Shown in pieces: positions 35,525-46,900 of a stretch of DNA of 64,000 bases (within the stretch, counting starts at the first letter, position 1; each line of letters begins with the position of its first letter). Made by a program: the position numbers and the translations under genes. The notes under the pieces are model-generated. The model worked only from the letters and a program-made list of their open reading frames with translations, ran no database searches and had not been told where the DNA came from. The stretch is from contig CAXIPT010000006.1 in assembly GCA_964030475.1 (NCBI GenBank), forward strand, positions 4,536,210 through 4,600,209. The letters run 5' to 3'. Source of the stretch: Tethya wilhelma. Taxonomy: Eukaryota > Porifera > Demospongiae > Tethyida > Tethyidae.

Positions 35525-37147
35525 GATGCCAAGTAGTCTATAAGCTTAGCATAAATTGTACTTTATGAGATTCGCTGCACGTAACACTGGTAATTATTTC
35601 ATTCGAAGTGGCTATTCGTCCGGTAACCGTAAGGCTACGGTATGCGATTTTTATTTGATGTACACTTTTTGGACTTTTCAAGAGGTTAATACTCTGGTAA
35701 AGGTCGTCATGCGCATTTGCATAGCCGTGGAGTTCAACAGTTGCTAGGCTGACAGTAAGCTGAGCTGCGCTGCAAGCATGAAGACTGCCATATAGTAGCG
35801 ATTTCCAACCTATGTATTTTGCATTATGCAGCTATTGTCTAGTACTGAGGTTAAACTCAGAAGCGCTTGTAATTAATAAGCTAGTCACAAAAATCTTGAG
35901 TGTCAGGCGATCATTTCAGCGTTTGTTGCGTTGAAATTGGTCGAGTTATCGTAAAGTTATGAGCATGCGTAATCAGGTAACCGCAAAAAGCCATACAAAA
36001 CATATGGAGGAAAATGTTTACGGGAAAATCAATGGACCACGTGGCACGGCTGACAAGCTGATTTTGAAAGCTATTCCGCGGATGATAAAGACACTACTGG
36101 TTAGTTTGACACTTTCTAGGGTAACTTGGGGTACTGATTTCAAATTTGTGCACTGTTTTTGCTCTAAATATAATGTTAGTATAGAAACTGGGCAAAACTT
36201 AGGGAAAAGTTAATAACTAAAATTATAGAGGAGTTTGAAAAGTGTTTCAAGCTGGTATATGTTTCATAGGTTGAAGAGACTGTTTTTATGGGCAAAAAGC
36301 CAAAGGAAATATTTTAATAGCTTGCGGAATTCGAATAAAGTGAAATAATGTTACATTTAATGGGTTTACTCCAGAGTGCATGGTGGTGGGCACTATTAGA
36401 AGTAACCATATAACTGTAGAAGTGTCTGCTCAGCATCGCTGGCCTAGCTTGTTAAGCCGCTGCATGAGTGAGTTAATATGGTGTATTCTTTTGCCGAAGG
36501 GTATTTGAAGCCATAGAATTGCAATCATTGGTTATCATCTGAAAGTAGAAACCTTACTGAACATTTTGGTGAAAGTTTGACATTCGTATCTCAATTTAAA
36601 ATTGGTAAATGCAATAGTGTAATTTCTGCAGAGTCAGCCTGAAGCCATAGAAATTTTGGATGTTAAAGTAGAAGTCTTTCTGAACATTTTGGTGAAATTT
36701 TTATAGTCTTAGCTTATCCGATGACTTAGTTATGATCGATTATAGTTATGGTGTTTTAGGGTGTTACGGTGCCATATTTTCAATGGAGAATCCCATAAAA
36801 CACATATGTGCAACTTTGTCCCGTAACTTTTGATTGGAAGCAGCTAAGAAGGTCAAACTTGTCTTATTTTGGTCGCATAGACATGTAGAACACATTTGTA
36901 GTACTTATGTTGCATTTGTATGGTTTCCTAAAAATGGTTGGAAATCGCTACATATAGATGCTGCTGCCAACTTGACCAGAACCAACTGAAAGTAACTGAG
37001 CCTCTTTAGTACATAAATAAATGAAGGCATCGATGGTGCATAAGCCTCGGCGCACTCAACTAGCTAGCACAGTTATATGCATACATTCTGTAAAAGAGTG
37101 TATCATAACTCAGTATTAAGATCTTATCCACCTGGCCCAGCCTGGCA
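35525..37147. other. spacer, no gene recognised
   Basis: The first 200 bases should contain the promoter of the minus-strand receptor copy. A plus-strand ORF at 35,959-36,213 has an initiation-like context but no domain. The rest carries no repeat or splice pattern I can support. Confidence 0.4.
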
Positions 37148-37211
37148 TAGTCTCACTAGCCAGACTCTCCGCAAAAAATTGTTTTTGCGGAGAGTCTGGC
37201 TAGTGAGACTA
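37148..37211. mobile_element. 64-bp perfect-hairpin MITE with 9-bp TSD
   Basis: TAGTCTCACTAGCCAGACTC and the following bases through GCAAAAA form a perfect stem with the other half around a 4-base ATTG loop. It is flanked by the 9-bp direct repeat AGCCTGGCA (37,139-37,147 and 37,212-37,220). The TAG...CTA ends and the 9-bp duplication match the larger elements at 4,760 and 60,795. Confidence 0.85.
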
Positions 37212-37426
37212 AGCCTGGCATATAGGCCCAGCCTGCAGCTGAGTTGTTCACAATACGCTTTATACATATGGCCCAGGTTAGCCACATAGCTAACTATGGT
37301 AAAGCAGCAAATGTCACAGATGATGAACCAGATGATCTTTGCTTGATTATTCAATGCTCACCTGCTGTTAGATAGTGAAGTCTAACTATAAATTTGAACC
37401 ACTGATGCATTTAATAGCTTCTATGT

Positions 37427-38854
37427 AAAATGTATGCATGCCCTATATGCTTACATAGAAAGCAGGCCAACTCCTGTCTGTCTTGCCAAACAACACTGAC
37501 TAACAGCAACAGCAGCTATAACTGAATCTCTGCTGTGCTCAGTACTATTCGACACGAATTCTAGATAACGCACACCAAATCAGTAGGCGTGGTCTCGAAG
37601 CTAAGCGCTCAAAGAAGCACAAAAGCCTCAAATCTCAGCAACTACAGTGTTTTGGAAAGAAAAATATATATGTTTACAAGATCATTCAGAGTTATGAACG
37701 TAAGTACCATCAATTTTGTCGCTAGAGCTGCCTTTCTTGAGATTTCGATGGAACAGACAGACAGACAAAACGACTACCGTAACCCTCTGCACGTGCTACG
37801 CACGCGCCGAGGCTTAATAACATACACCCAGGCCATAGAGTTTGCCAGCCTGGCAAGGCTTTTAACATTTGTGTTGTGCTGTTAACCTGGTAGATATCTT
37901 TGGAGGCTATTAGGCAATCAAAAGACAATGCTGCTTCATCTAAAATAAACAAGCTTTGCGACTGGCTGAGGGGGAACTGTAGCTACTCAATGGGTGCACT
38001 GAGCTATATCAAGCAGCTAAAATTCATTTGTAGCATAGACTATTATACAAAATTTCGTTGATGCAAATTGCCAGTGCCACAGTAGGCATTGGTGCCATGG
38101 TGGCAGATCATAGTCATTGTCTAGCTTCGTTTCCAGGCCCAAGAGATGAGGCTAAGTCATTGTCATTGGAGAATTATCTGCATGACTATCTATTTTGTGT
38201 TTGAAAATATAACATAATAAATTATGATAGACAGCCCAATACGCAGAGATTTGGCAGAGATAGATCGAGTTACCTAGACCTAAATATAGCTGCATCATAC
38301 GTACGGTAGTACGTATAGTAGGAATGGGCCGAATGTCCCATAGACACAGTACAAAATGTTTATCACCATAAAAATCTAGCAAAACAAAGTTAGCTAAGCC
38401 TTAAAACTTGCTCAGAAGCTCTCTTAGACAGATTACCAATAGCATGCAAGGCCCAAAGCTCACAGAAACTTTCCTATAGCACTTGTTGAGAGCGCTAGTC
38501 AGAAGCTACATCCACGCAGTTTTGTTCTCACTTCCTTACTGACTTACTTGATCGCCATTTCCAGAGAAACAAATGGCATTGAGCTAGTTTTGACTACACA
38601 AAGTAACTTCTTTTCATTTGAACTAGAATCTTTTACACTCGTTTACTGCTTAAATGTGTTATTAATAAAACAAGAGCTAGAAAGTTTTGCCAACTTAGTA
38701 TAAATTGTGTACTTCAGTGTAGCCATCTTTGCAGGTATAGAGTTCAAAGGTCATTGTTTTTCCACGTGGCATTTAATGCGCATGTGCATTAACCTACTCT
38801 AGCTTAACGTAACCTGCAGTTACTTCTGCTTTTCGTTGAGACTGACCAGTCTCT
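37427..38854. repeat. 1,428-bp segment, first copy
   Basis: Appears base-for-base identical to 39,390-40,817 as far as I could compare. It includes part of a foldback element (TACGTACGGTAGTACGTATA near 38,299) and a short TAGCTTCGTTTCCAGGC element end near 38,123. It ends exactly at the single N at 38,855. No coding sequence is credible in it. Confidence 0.9.
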
Positions 38855-38855
38855 N

Positions 38856-39387
38856 GATGGAGTGATCCCAACAATTAACCCTGGCTCTGTGAACTGGGCT
38901 AGTGAACTGTTTACAGTGAACAGAAACGGACAGAGTTCTATTTTCATTGGTTTCTTATTTCCATCACCCTTTACCCTCAGAGAAGTTGAGATGAAGTTGT
39001 TCAACTGTCCAGCTTGGGATATAGTAGCCTCAAGAATCAATGTATATGGGTCTCTTGGGTTTCCTACTTTCATTCCATCAACTGCTGTAGGAAGTGTTGA
39101 TATTACTGTCACTCAAGCTTGTTTTTCACTCTCAATAGTAACCATCCCAGTGGAGCTGACTACTAGTGCTAGGAGTATTTACCACATTGAGATGACATTT
39201 AATGAGCATTCAAATGCACTTTGGGCTCCAAGTATTCCAGAGATAAGGTTCAGTGATGAAACAATAGCTCATGAAGTGACTGCAACTGAAGCAATTACAA
39301 CTGAAGTGACTATAGGTACAACAACTACAGCCGAAGTTGCTGGAACCCCAACTACAGGTGAGGAACAGCTAGGCTTGTCTTTCTTAT
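38856..39387 (+). CDS. partial receptor-type extracellular exon
   Basis: An open frame from the left N to a Thr-rich stalk (TIGTTTTAEVAGTPTTG) with a splice donor ACTACAG|GTGAGG at about 39,358. The domain holds VNWASELFTV, FPSPFTLREVEMKLFNCP and IYHIEMTF and is predicted to be beta-rich and secreted. It resembles other sponge receptor ectodomains but is not the domain of the kinase at 3338. Both ends are artificial (single N at 38,855 and 39,388), so signal peptide, transmembrane and cytoplasmic exons are missing and its placement here is doubtful. Confidence 0.5.
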
Positions 39388-39389
39388 NA

Positions 39390-40817
39390 AAAATGTATGC
39401 ATGCCCTATATGCTTACATAGAAAGCAGGCCAACTCCTGTCTGTCTTGCCAAACAACACTGACTAACAGCAACAGCAGCTATAACTGAATCTCTGCTGTG
39501 CTCAGTACTATTCGACACGAATTCTAGATAACGCACACCAAATCAGTAGGCGTGGTCTCGAAGCTAAGCGCTCAAAGAAGCACAAAAGCCTCAAATCTCA
39601 GCAACTACAGTGTTTTGGAAAGAAAAATATATATGTTTACAAGATCATTCAGAGTTATGAACGTAAGTACCATCAATTTTGTCGCTAGAGCTGCCTTTCT
39701 TGAGATTTCGATGGAACAGACAGACAGACAAAACGACTACCGTAACCCTCTGCACGTGCTACGCACGCGCCGAGGCTTAATAACATACACCCAGGCCATA
39801 GAGTTTGCCAGCCTGGCAAGGCTTTTAACATTTGTGTTGTGCTGTTAACCTGGTAGATATCTTTGGAGGCTATTAGGCAATCAAAAGACAATGCTGCTTC
39901 ATCTAAAATAAACAAGCTTTGCGACTGGCTGAGGGGGAACTGTAGCTACTCAATGGGTGCACTGAGCTATATCAAGCAGCTAAAATTCATTTGTAGCATA
40001 GACTATTATACAAAATTTCGTTGATGCAAATTGCCAGTGCCACAGTAGGCATTGGTGCCATGGTGGCAGATCATAGTCATTGTCTAGCTTCGTTTCCAGG
40101 CCCAAGAGATGAGGCTAAGTCATTGTCATTGGAGAATTATCTGCATGACTATCTATTTTGTGTTTGAAAATATAACATAATAAATTATGATAGACAGCCC
40201 AATACGCAGAGATTTGGCAGAGATAGATCGAGTTACCTAGACCTAAATATAGCTGCATCATACGTACGGTAGTACGTATAGTAGGAATGGGCCGAATGTC
40301 CCATAGACACAGTACAAAATGTTTATCACCATAAAAATCTAGCAAAACAAAGTTAGCTAAGCCTTAAAACTTGCTCAGAAGCTCTCTTAGACAGATTACC
40401 AATAGCATGCAAGGCCCAAAGCTCACAGAAACTTTCCTATAGCACTTGTTGAGAGCGCTAGTCAGAAGCTACATCCACGCAGTTTTGTTCTCACTTCCTT
40501 ACTGACTTACTTGATCGCCATTTCCAGAGAAACAAATGGCATTGAGCTAGTTTTGACTACACAAAGTAACTTCTTTTCATTTGAACTAGAATCTTTTACA
40601 CTCGTTTACTGCTTAAATGTGTTATTAATAAAACAAGAGCTAGAAAGTTTTGCCAACTTAGTATAAATTGTGTACTTCAGTGTAGCCATCTTTGCAGGTA
40701 TAGAGTTCAAAGGTCATTGTTTTTCCACGTGGCATTTAATGCGCATGTGCATTAACCTACTCTAGCTTAACGTAACCTGCAGTTACTTCTGCTTTTCGTT
40801 GAGACTGACCAGTCTCT
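39390..40817. repeat. 1,428-bp segment, second copy
   Basis: Identical partner of 37,427-38,854, offset 1,963 bases. It starts right after the single N at 39,388. Unlike the first copy, it continues naturally on the right (CTCTGATAGTGTCC) into the rest of a foldback element, so this copy gives the native right-hand context. Confidence 0.9.
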
Positions 40818-41867
40818 GATAGTGTCCATGTAGACTCACACTATAGTGTTGAAAAAAGTGAATGAATAAGTAGTAAAAATTTCAAAAAATAAGCAGTGTA
40901 GGAATGGGCAGTAGGCCCAGATAAATTATGCTTTTTTCCTGCCTATTTTTCTTTTCTCTTCTGCCTGAAAAAACACCTATTTTTCTTTCATAAACTCTAC
41001 CTATTTTACTTCAATTATGCTAATGCAATTCTGTGAATGATGAGTTTCTTGATGAAAAGGAAATTATTAAATGTCAATAGTAGGCAAAATAGACAAAAGT
41101 ATACTCATTGATTGTTGTATAGACAGTTCAACATTGTCCTCCAACCTACTATTAGTCAAATTGCTCAGATATACACACTGCCACTCAGTACAGATGCTAG
41201 AATAATGATCTTTTATCTGTATGAGATGCTAGATTATGCCTATTTTTCCAGAAAAATGCTCATTGCTTTCAGCTACCTGTTTTGCTCAAAAAATGCCAGC
41301 AGAATTTATCTGGGCCTAATGGGCAGTGCTGTAAAAAGGAAAGAAACAAGGAATGTTTCAATTTTGGCACATGACTAGACTACTTCATTTTATTCCCAAC
41401 TCTTTACTTGGCATCCTTTTCCTCAGTGACCCACTGGATGATGTCTGCTATCTGTCTCTCCCACTGGGTCAGCAGTTGTTACGATTCGAAGTCATGCTAA
41501 TCAGTTGGCTAGCTAAGAGAAGTAAAGTATAAGTAGGCAACCTATATGTTAGATTGCAAGACTCGTGATAATTATACGAATCTGATTCACTAAAATTTAT
41601 GACATAATGTATGAATGAAGAGGGATCAAAATATGAAAATGAAGTAATCATGTGCCGAAATTGAGACATTCCTTGTTTCCTTCCTTTTTACAGCACTGCT
41701 CATTCCTACACTACTTATTTTTGAAATTTTTACTACTTGAAAGAAAGTAGAACCTATACCTAGCGCCTAGCTATGCGCACACTTAATTGTGACGGCCATT
41801 TCCAAGTGATGTTGACGTGAAATCTTTTAAGTCTAAAAAGTGTACGTCAGATAAAAAATCGCTTACT
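40818..41867. other. broken foldback family A copy
   Basis: An arm begins at 40,855 and is interrupted after GTAGGAATGGGCAGTAGGCC at 40,917 by about 400 bases of AT-rich insertion. The arm resumes with GGGCAGTGCTGTAAAAAG at about 41,321, and the facing arm is at about 41,635-41,740. The insertion carries GGCCCAGATAAAT and its inverse ATTTATCTGGGCC at its ends. No gene. Confidence 0.55.
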
Positions 41868-42575
41868 GTACGTATGATATATATAGCTCTTTAAGATCAT
41901 TGTGTACAATGTGTTACAGGTGATGATTGTTCAGGAGTTTCTTGCAAATGGTGACCTGAGAAGCTTCCTCTATAAGATAAAACCCTTTTGAGCCAATGCA
42001 CAATTCATTTACAGCTAGTGCATGATATGTACAGTTAAAGAACTAAAGCCTTCTGTTATCTATATAACCAATGGATTGCATTGTTTTATCAAAAAATGTA
42101 TAGCCAAGGCTTCATATTGGTCATCTTGCAGCTATCATGAGAGTTTTAGTATACTACGATGGATAGCCTATAGAGTTATCAATAGTATTGATTCTCATCT
42201 CAATTTTATACTGGGTTTTGCTGTAATTATCACAATTTCCAATTCCTTATGTGTGCTAGGCCAGGAGAGTTGATGGAATCAAGCACTCCTCACGTTCTTC
42301 TCCATTTCTGCAAATAGATTGCCTCAGGGATGAAATATCTGTCTGGAAAACATTTCGTGCACCGTGACCTAGCAGCGAAGAATATCCTAGTGCCATCCGA
42401 GAAGAATTGCAAGGTGGTAAATTTTTGTGTATGTGTGCGTGTTTGTTTGTATTGTGGTAATCAAATGCAGCTAATGCATATGTTGCTACAAAATAAACAA
42501 CCTTTAAAAGTCTAAATTGATTTGTGCTATTCTTTTGTGCAAATGAAACATTCTATTTGACTGTGTACACATGCA
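41868..42575 (+). pseudogene. dead copy of two receptor-kinase exons
   Basis: Homologous to 12,640-13,360 of the receptor gene, including the introns. The first exon (from 41,920) reads VMIVQEFLANGDLRSFLY, but its donor GTT|GTGAG has become TTTTGAG. The second, ending at 42,413, contains CAAATAG in place of CAAAGAG, a stop at 42,315-42,317. It nevertheless keeps the canonical catalytic HRDLAAKN (GAC at 42,366-42,368), unlike the expressed-looking gene. Exons on either side are missing. Confidence 0.85.
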
Positions 42576-43460
42576 CATATCATACGTACGGTAGTATGTA
42601 TAGTAGGAATGGGCCGACTGTCCCATAGACACCATACAAAATGTTGGCCACTATAAAAATCTAGTCAAACAAAATTAAACCTTCAAAGTTGCTCAGAGGC
42701 TCTCAATGACAGATTATCAACAGCTTGCAAGGCCTAAAGCTCACAAAAACTTCCCTCAGCACTCGTAGTGAGTGCAATGGGAAGCCACCATAGTGCCATT
42801 TTTGTTCTCTAACGTACATACTTCCTTCCTAACTGACTTACTTGAAAGGCAGCGGCTAGAGAGCCGGGTCCGTATACTAAGCTAAATATATGGTAGTCAA
42901 TGGAACCGGCACTCTAGTCCCGCGCCGCTGGAGTGCCGGTAAATCCGGATACTATAGTCTGACAATACAAAATCAATAGGAAAGTATACGGACTACCGGT
43001 TCTCTAGCCACTGCGTACTTGAAAAGGATTTCCAGAGAACCAGAATTTGTTGAGCCAACTTTGACAGCACAAAGTAAGTTCTTTTCATGGGTAGTACATT
43101 CCTTTATACTCGTTTCAATCTCAAATAGGCCTAAACAAAAACTAGAAAGCTTTGAAACTTAGTGTATAAATTCATGTACTACAATGCAGCCATTTGTATG
43201 TAGAGTTCAAAGGTCATTATCCACGTGGCATTATTATGCGCATGCGCATTAGCCTCCTCCAGCATAATGAAATACATTGTAGCTGCAACTCAAGCTTTTT
43301 GTAGGGACTAACCAGTCTCTAATAGTCTCCTCACTGTAGTGTTGAAAAAAGTGAATGAACAAGTAATAAAAATTTCAAAAAAATAAGTAGTGTAGGAATG
43401 GGCAGTGCGGTAAAAAGCATTGGAACAAGGCATGTCTCAATTTCGGCACATGACTACTTC
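42576..43460. mobile_element. half of a foldback family A element
   Basis: Runs from the outer end CATACGTACGGTAGTATGTA through CCGACTGTCCCATAGACAC and CATGCGCATTAGCC to the inner arm GGCACATGACTACTTCACTT. It is interrupted by the small element at 42,850-43,014. The matching right half is absent. Confidence 0.7.
42850..43014. mobile_element. 165-bp MITE, 9-bp TSD
   Basis: Ends GCAGCGGCTAGAGAGCCGG and the inverse CCGGTTCTCTAGCCACTGC match at all but two positions. The flanks repeat TACTTGAAA on both sides. It is inserted in the foldback element above, so it is the younger of the two. Confidence 0.8.
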
Positions 43461-43948
43461 ACTTTTATGTCCAACTCTTGGCCAGCAGTCCAGTTTAAGT
43501 TGCCTATCTTGTTATAGTTTACTCCACTGCTTAGCCAACTGATTAGATTGAACCAATGCAACAATGAGCTATTGTACTATAAACAGCGTCCACTTTATAC
43601 CGAGAAAATCTAAATGCTTGATTTTAAGATTAGATTTACAATTTTTTGATGTCATACTCAGCATTTTTTGTATTGTTCTTGAAAATAATTTAATCTGTGA
43701 TCATATTGATCTGATAATGATCAAACTATATAAGATTTTGTGAATATTTATCTGATAATGCTACACAAATAAAATTTAAAATGTTTCAATTTCTTCTGAC
43801 ATGTAAAAGCAATCAGAAGGAAATAACATTAAATGTAACTCATGAGGAAAAGTGAAATGATTATAAGTCTAAAAATGAAAAAAGCAAGAATATAACATGA
43901 TTCATTCAATTCTACGTATATGTCTGAGTACAACATCACATGTTTGTC
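43461..43948. other. 3' flank of the long minus-strand gene
   Basis: Begins with the loop sequence of a family-A foldback, then AT-rich DNA. The AATAAA at 43,768 is on the wrong strand for the gene. I see no other gene. Confidence 0.35.
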
Positions 43949-46900
43949 TTATTTATAAAGTTTACGCAAATTAGCAACAGTATTTGAAGTTAACTGTTGA
44001 GTTTTAGTAAATTCTACATTACGGTAAATTATTTCATCCAAAGTTACATCTTCTTCCCATATCTTTCTTCCTTTGTCATACTTGTACAGCTTCCACTTCG
44101 TGGTCCATCTTCCATCATACCACTCTATTCTTAGAACATTTTCACTCTTCACATCCTTAACTCTTCCGATTTGAGGCCGTTCATTGTACCTAGTACACAA
44201 TAACGCCACGAGCTCACCTTTGGAAGGGAATTTCTGCATTTTAAAGAAATTGAACAATGAGAGGATCAGAAAACTCTGACAACACAGAAACGGAATGGTG
44301 AAAAAATCAGAAATCTCTAACAATACAGAAACGGAATGGTGAAAAGATCAGAAATCTCTGACAACACAGAAACAGAATGGTGAAAAGATCAGAAACCTCT
44401 GACAACACATTCAAATGGAATGGTGAAAAGATCAGAAATCTCTGACAACACAGAAACGGAATGGTGAAAAGATCAGAAACCTCTGACAACACATTCAAAT
44501 GGAATGGTGAAAAGATCAGAAATCTCTGACAACACATTCAAATGGAATAGTGAAAAGATCAGAAACCTCTGACAACACAGAAATGGACTGGTGAAAAGAT
44601 CAGAAATCCATTCAAATGGAATAGGAAAAGATTAGAAATCTCTGACAATACAGAAATGGAACGGTGAAAAGATCAGAAATCTCTGACGACACAGAAACGG
44701 AATAGTGAAAAGATCAGAACTCTCTGACAACACAGAAACGGAATGGTGAAAAGATCAGAAATCTCTAACAATACAGAAACGGAATGGTGAAAAGATCAGA
44801 AATCTCTGACAACACATTTAAATGGAATAGTGAAAAGATTAAAAATCTCTGACAATACAGAAATGGAACGGTGAAAAGATCAGAAATCTCTGACAACACA
44901 TTCAAATGGAATAGTGAAAAGATCAGAAATCTCTAACAATACAGAAACGGAATGGTGAAAAGATCAGAAACCTCTGACAACACATTCAAATGGAATGGTG
45001 AAAAGATCAGAAATCTCTGACAACACAGAAATGGAATAGTGAAAAGATCAGAAACCTCTGACAACACATTCAAATGGAATAGTGAAAAGATCAGAAACCT
45101 CTGATAACACAGAAACGAAATGGTAAAAGGTATATGTAGAAATATATTTAGCTATTACTTTACAGTAAAGATTAAAGTCCATCTGGTTTGAGTTTGCCAC
45201 CAGAAGTGAAATAATGAGATTCATATTGATGAGACAAAAATAGCTAATTTTCGACCAGTAAGGCGTAATAGGAAGCTGGAAAAGTAACAAAACAAATGGG
45301 GTTCCAGTGGTGCTTGAATTGTTTGGATATTTTAGAAAGCTATTCCACCAGCAAACACAAACCAGATGTACTTTCACTTTAGTTTACAGCTGTGGAATAT
45401 GTTACTCTAAATTGATCTCTTACTGTGCTGTTAGATGCAGTCTGTTCAGAGTTCGAGTCTGCTGGTGGTGGGTTGGTTCTTCTTCTCTTGGTCTGTATTA
45501 AACCATTTCACTTTAAAACTATAGAACATATGTTACTCTAAATTGATCTCTTACTGTGCTGTTAGATGCAGTCTGTTCAGAGTTTGAGTCTGCTGGTGGT
45601 GGGTTGGTTCTTCTTCTCTTGGTCTGTATTAAACCATTTCACTATAAAACTGTGGAACATATATGTTACTCTAAATTGATCTCTTACTGTGCTGTTAGAT
45701 GCAGTCTGTTCAGAGTTCGAGTCTGCTGGTGGTGGGTTGGTTCTTCTTCCCATGGTCTATATAATACATTCAAACAATTATTAATAAGGGTCCTGCTATG
45801 TAAAGATAATCATTGTGAATAACCTACTCTTTCTGAATTAGCAGTTGTGCTGCTTCTCTTCTTTGATGAGGAATTAGCCCCCAAGTACACCTAGAATATA
45901 CGTATACATGTACATGTATGTAATTATACAATAAATATTAAGATGTACATGTACATCTGCATCTACATTACAAATTCATTTGTACCAGTTTAAAGGTATT
46001 CATTTTAATCAGGGTACAACAAGTATAATGCATGTGAGACAGTTTTCATTGGAGGTTAAATAATTTAAGCTATACATGTATACCATATAGCGGGAAATTT
46101 TCGTATGGTGGAAATTTTCGTATATTTCGTATGTGGTTCGAATATACGAAAATTAAAACTGAGAAAATTTAACTTCCGCATTTACTTTACACGAGCGCGC
46201 GCCGCGTATACGAAATTAAAAACTACGAAAATTTCTTCTCACTGGCACGTTTATACGAAATTTTGCACCAACGAAAATTTCCCGCTATACGGTACATACA
46301 ACGCATGACTATGTACGTATGCATGTGTATAATTCAGTATAAAGATTGCACAGTACCTCAGGAATTGGAGCTCTTTCTTTCTCTATCATCGCTGCAATGT
46401 TGCTGGTGGTGGTTGATGTTGGAGATAGTGTATCCTCAATAGTGTTCTGAGTCAACTCAGGCTGCTTAATCTTCAATGAATGCAATCCACTGATATTCCA
46501 AAGAGCAGTCTTTTGCTTCAGCTGTTGTAGTCTTTCCTCTAGCGAATTCCAAGAGACCATCTTATCTTTAGGCACACCAGCTTTGTCATACTTTGGAATA
46601 CTTTGAAGTAGTTTCGGTAAGTCCATCTTGTCAAATGTTGGTTGAAGAAGCTTTGGTGCTCCAGTTGGATGACTCTAAAAAATGACAATAACATGATACA
46701 TACACCAAATCAACTTATAGTGTTTACTTTCAGCAATATTAATCCTGGTTCTGGGGATGATGGCATCCAATCATCTGAACTCCAATTTCGATAAAACATT
46801 TCTGCCTTTCCAGCTTCATTCAATCGGAAAATGAAGTTGTGAGGATTTGTGTGCTGGTGGGGTGTAGAAATATAGGGCTTAAGCCAGCCCTTGACATCAT

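Noticed and set aside
37589..37885. 98-codon ORF present twice (also 39,552-39,848)
   Set aside because: Its double occurrence is explained by the identical 1,428-bp duplication; it crosses repeat DNA and has no motif.
45401..45470. Possible tRNA gene at the GTTCGAGTC motif
   Set aside because: No A box, no acceptor-stem pairing and no cloverleaf could be drawn.
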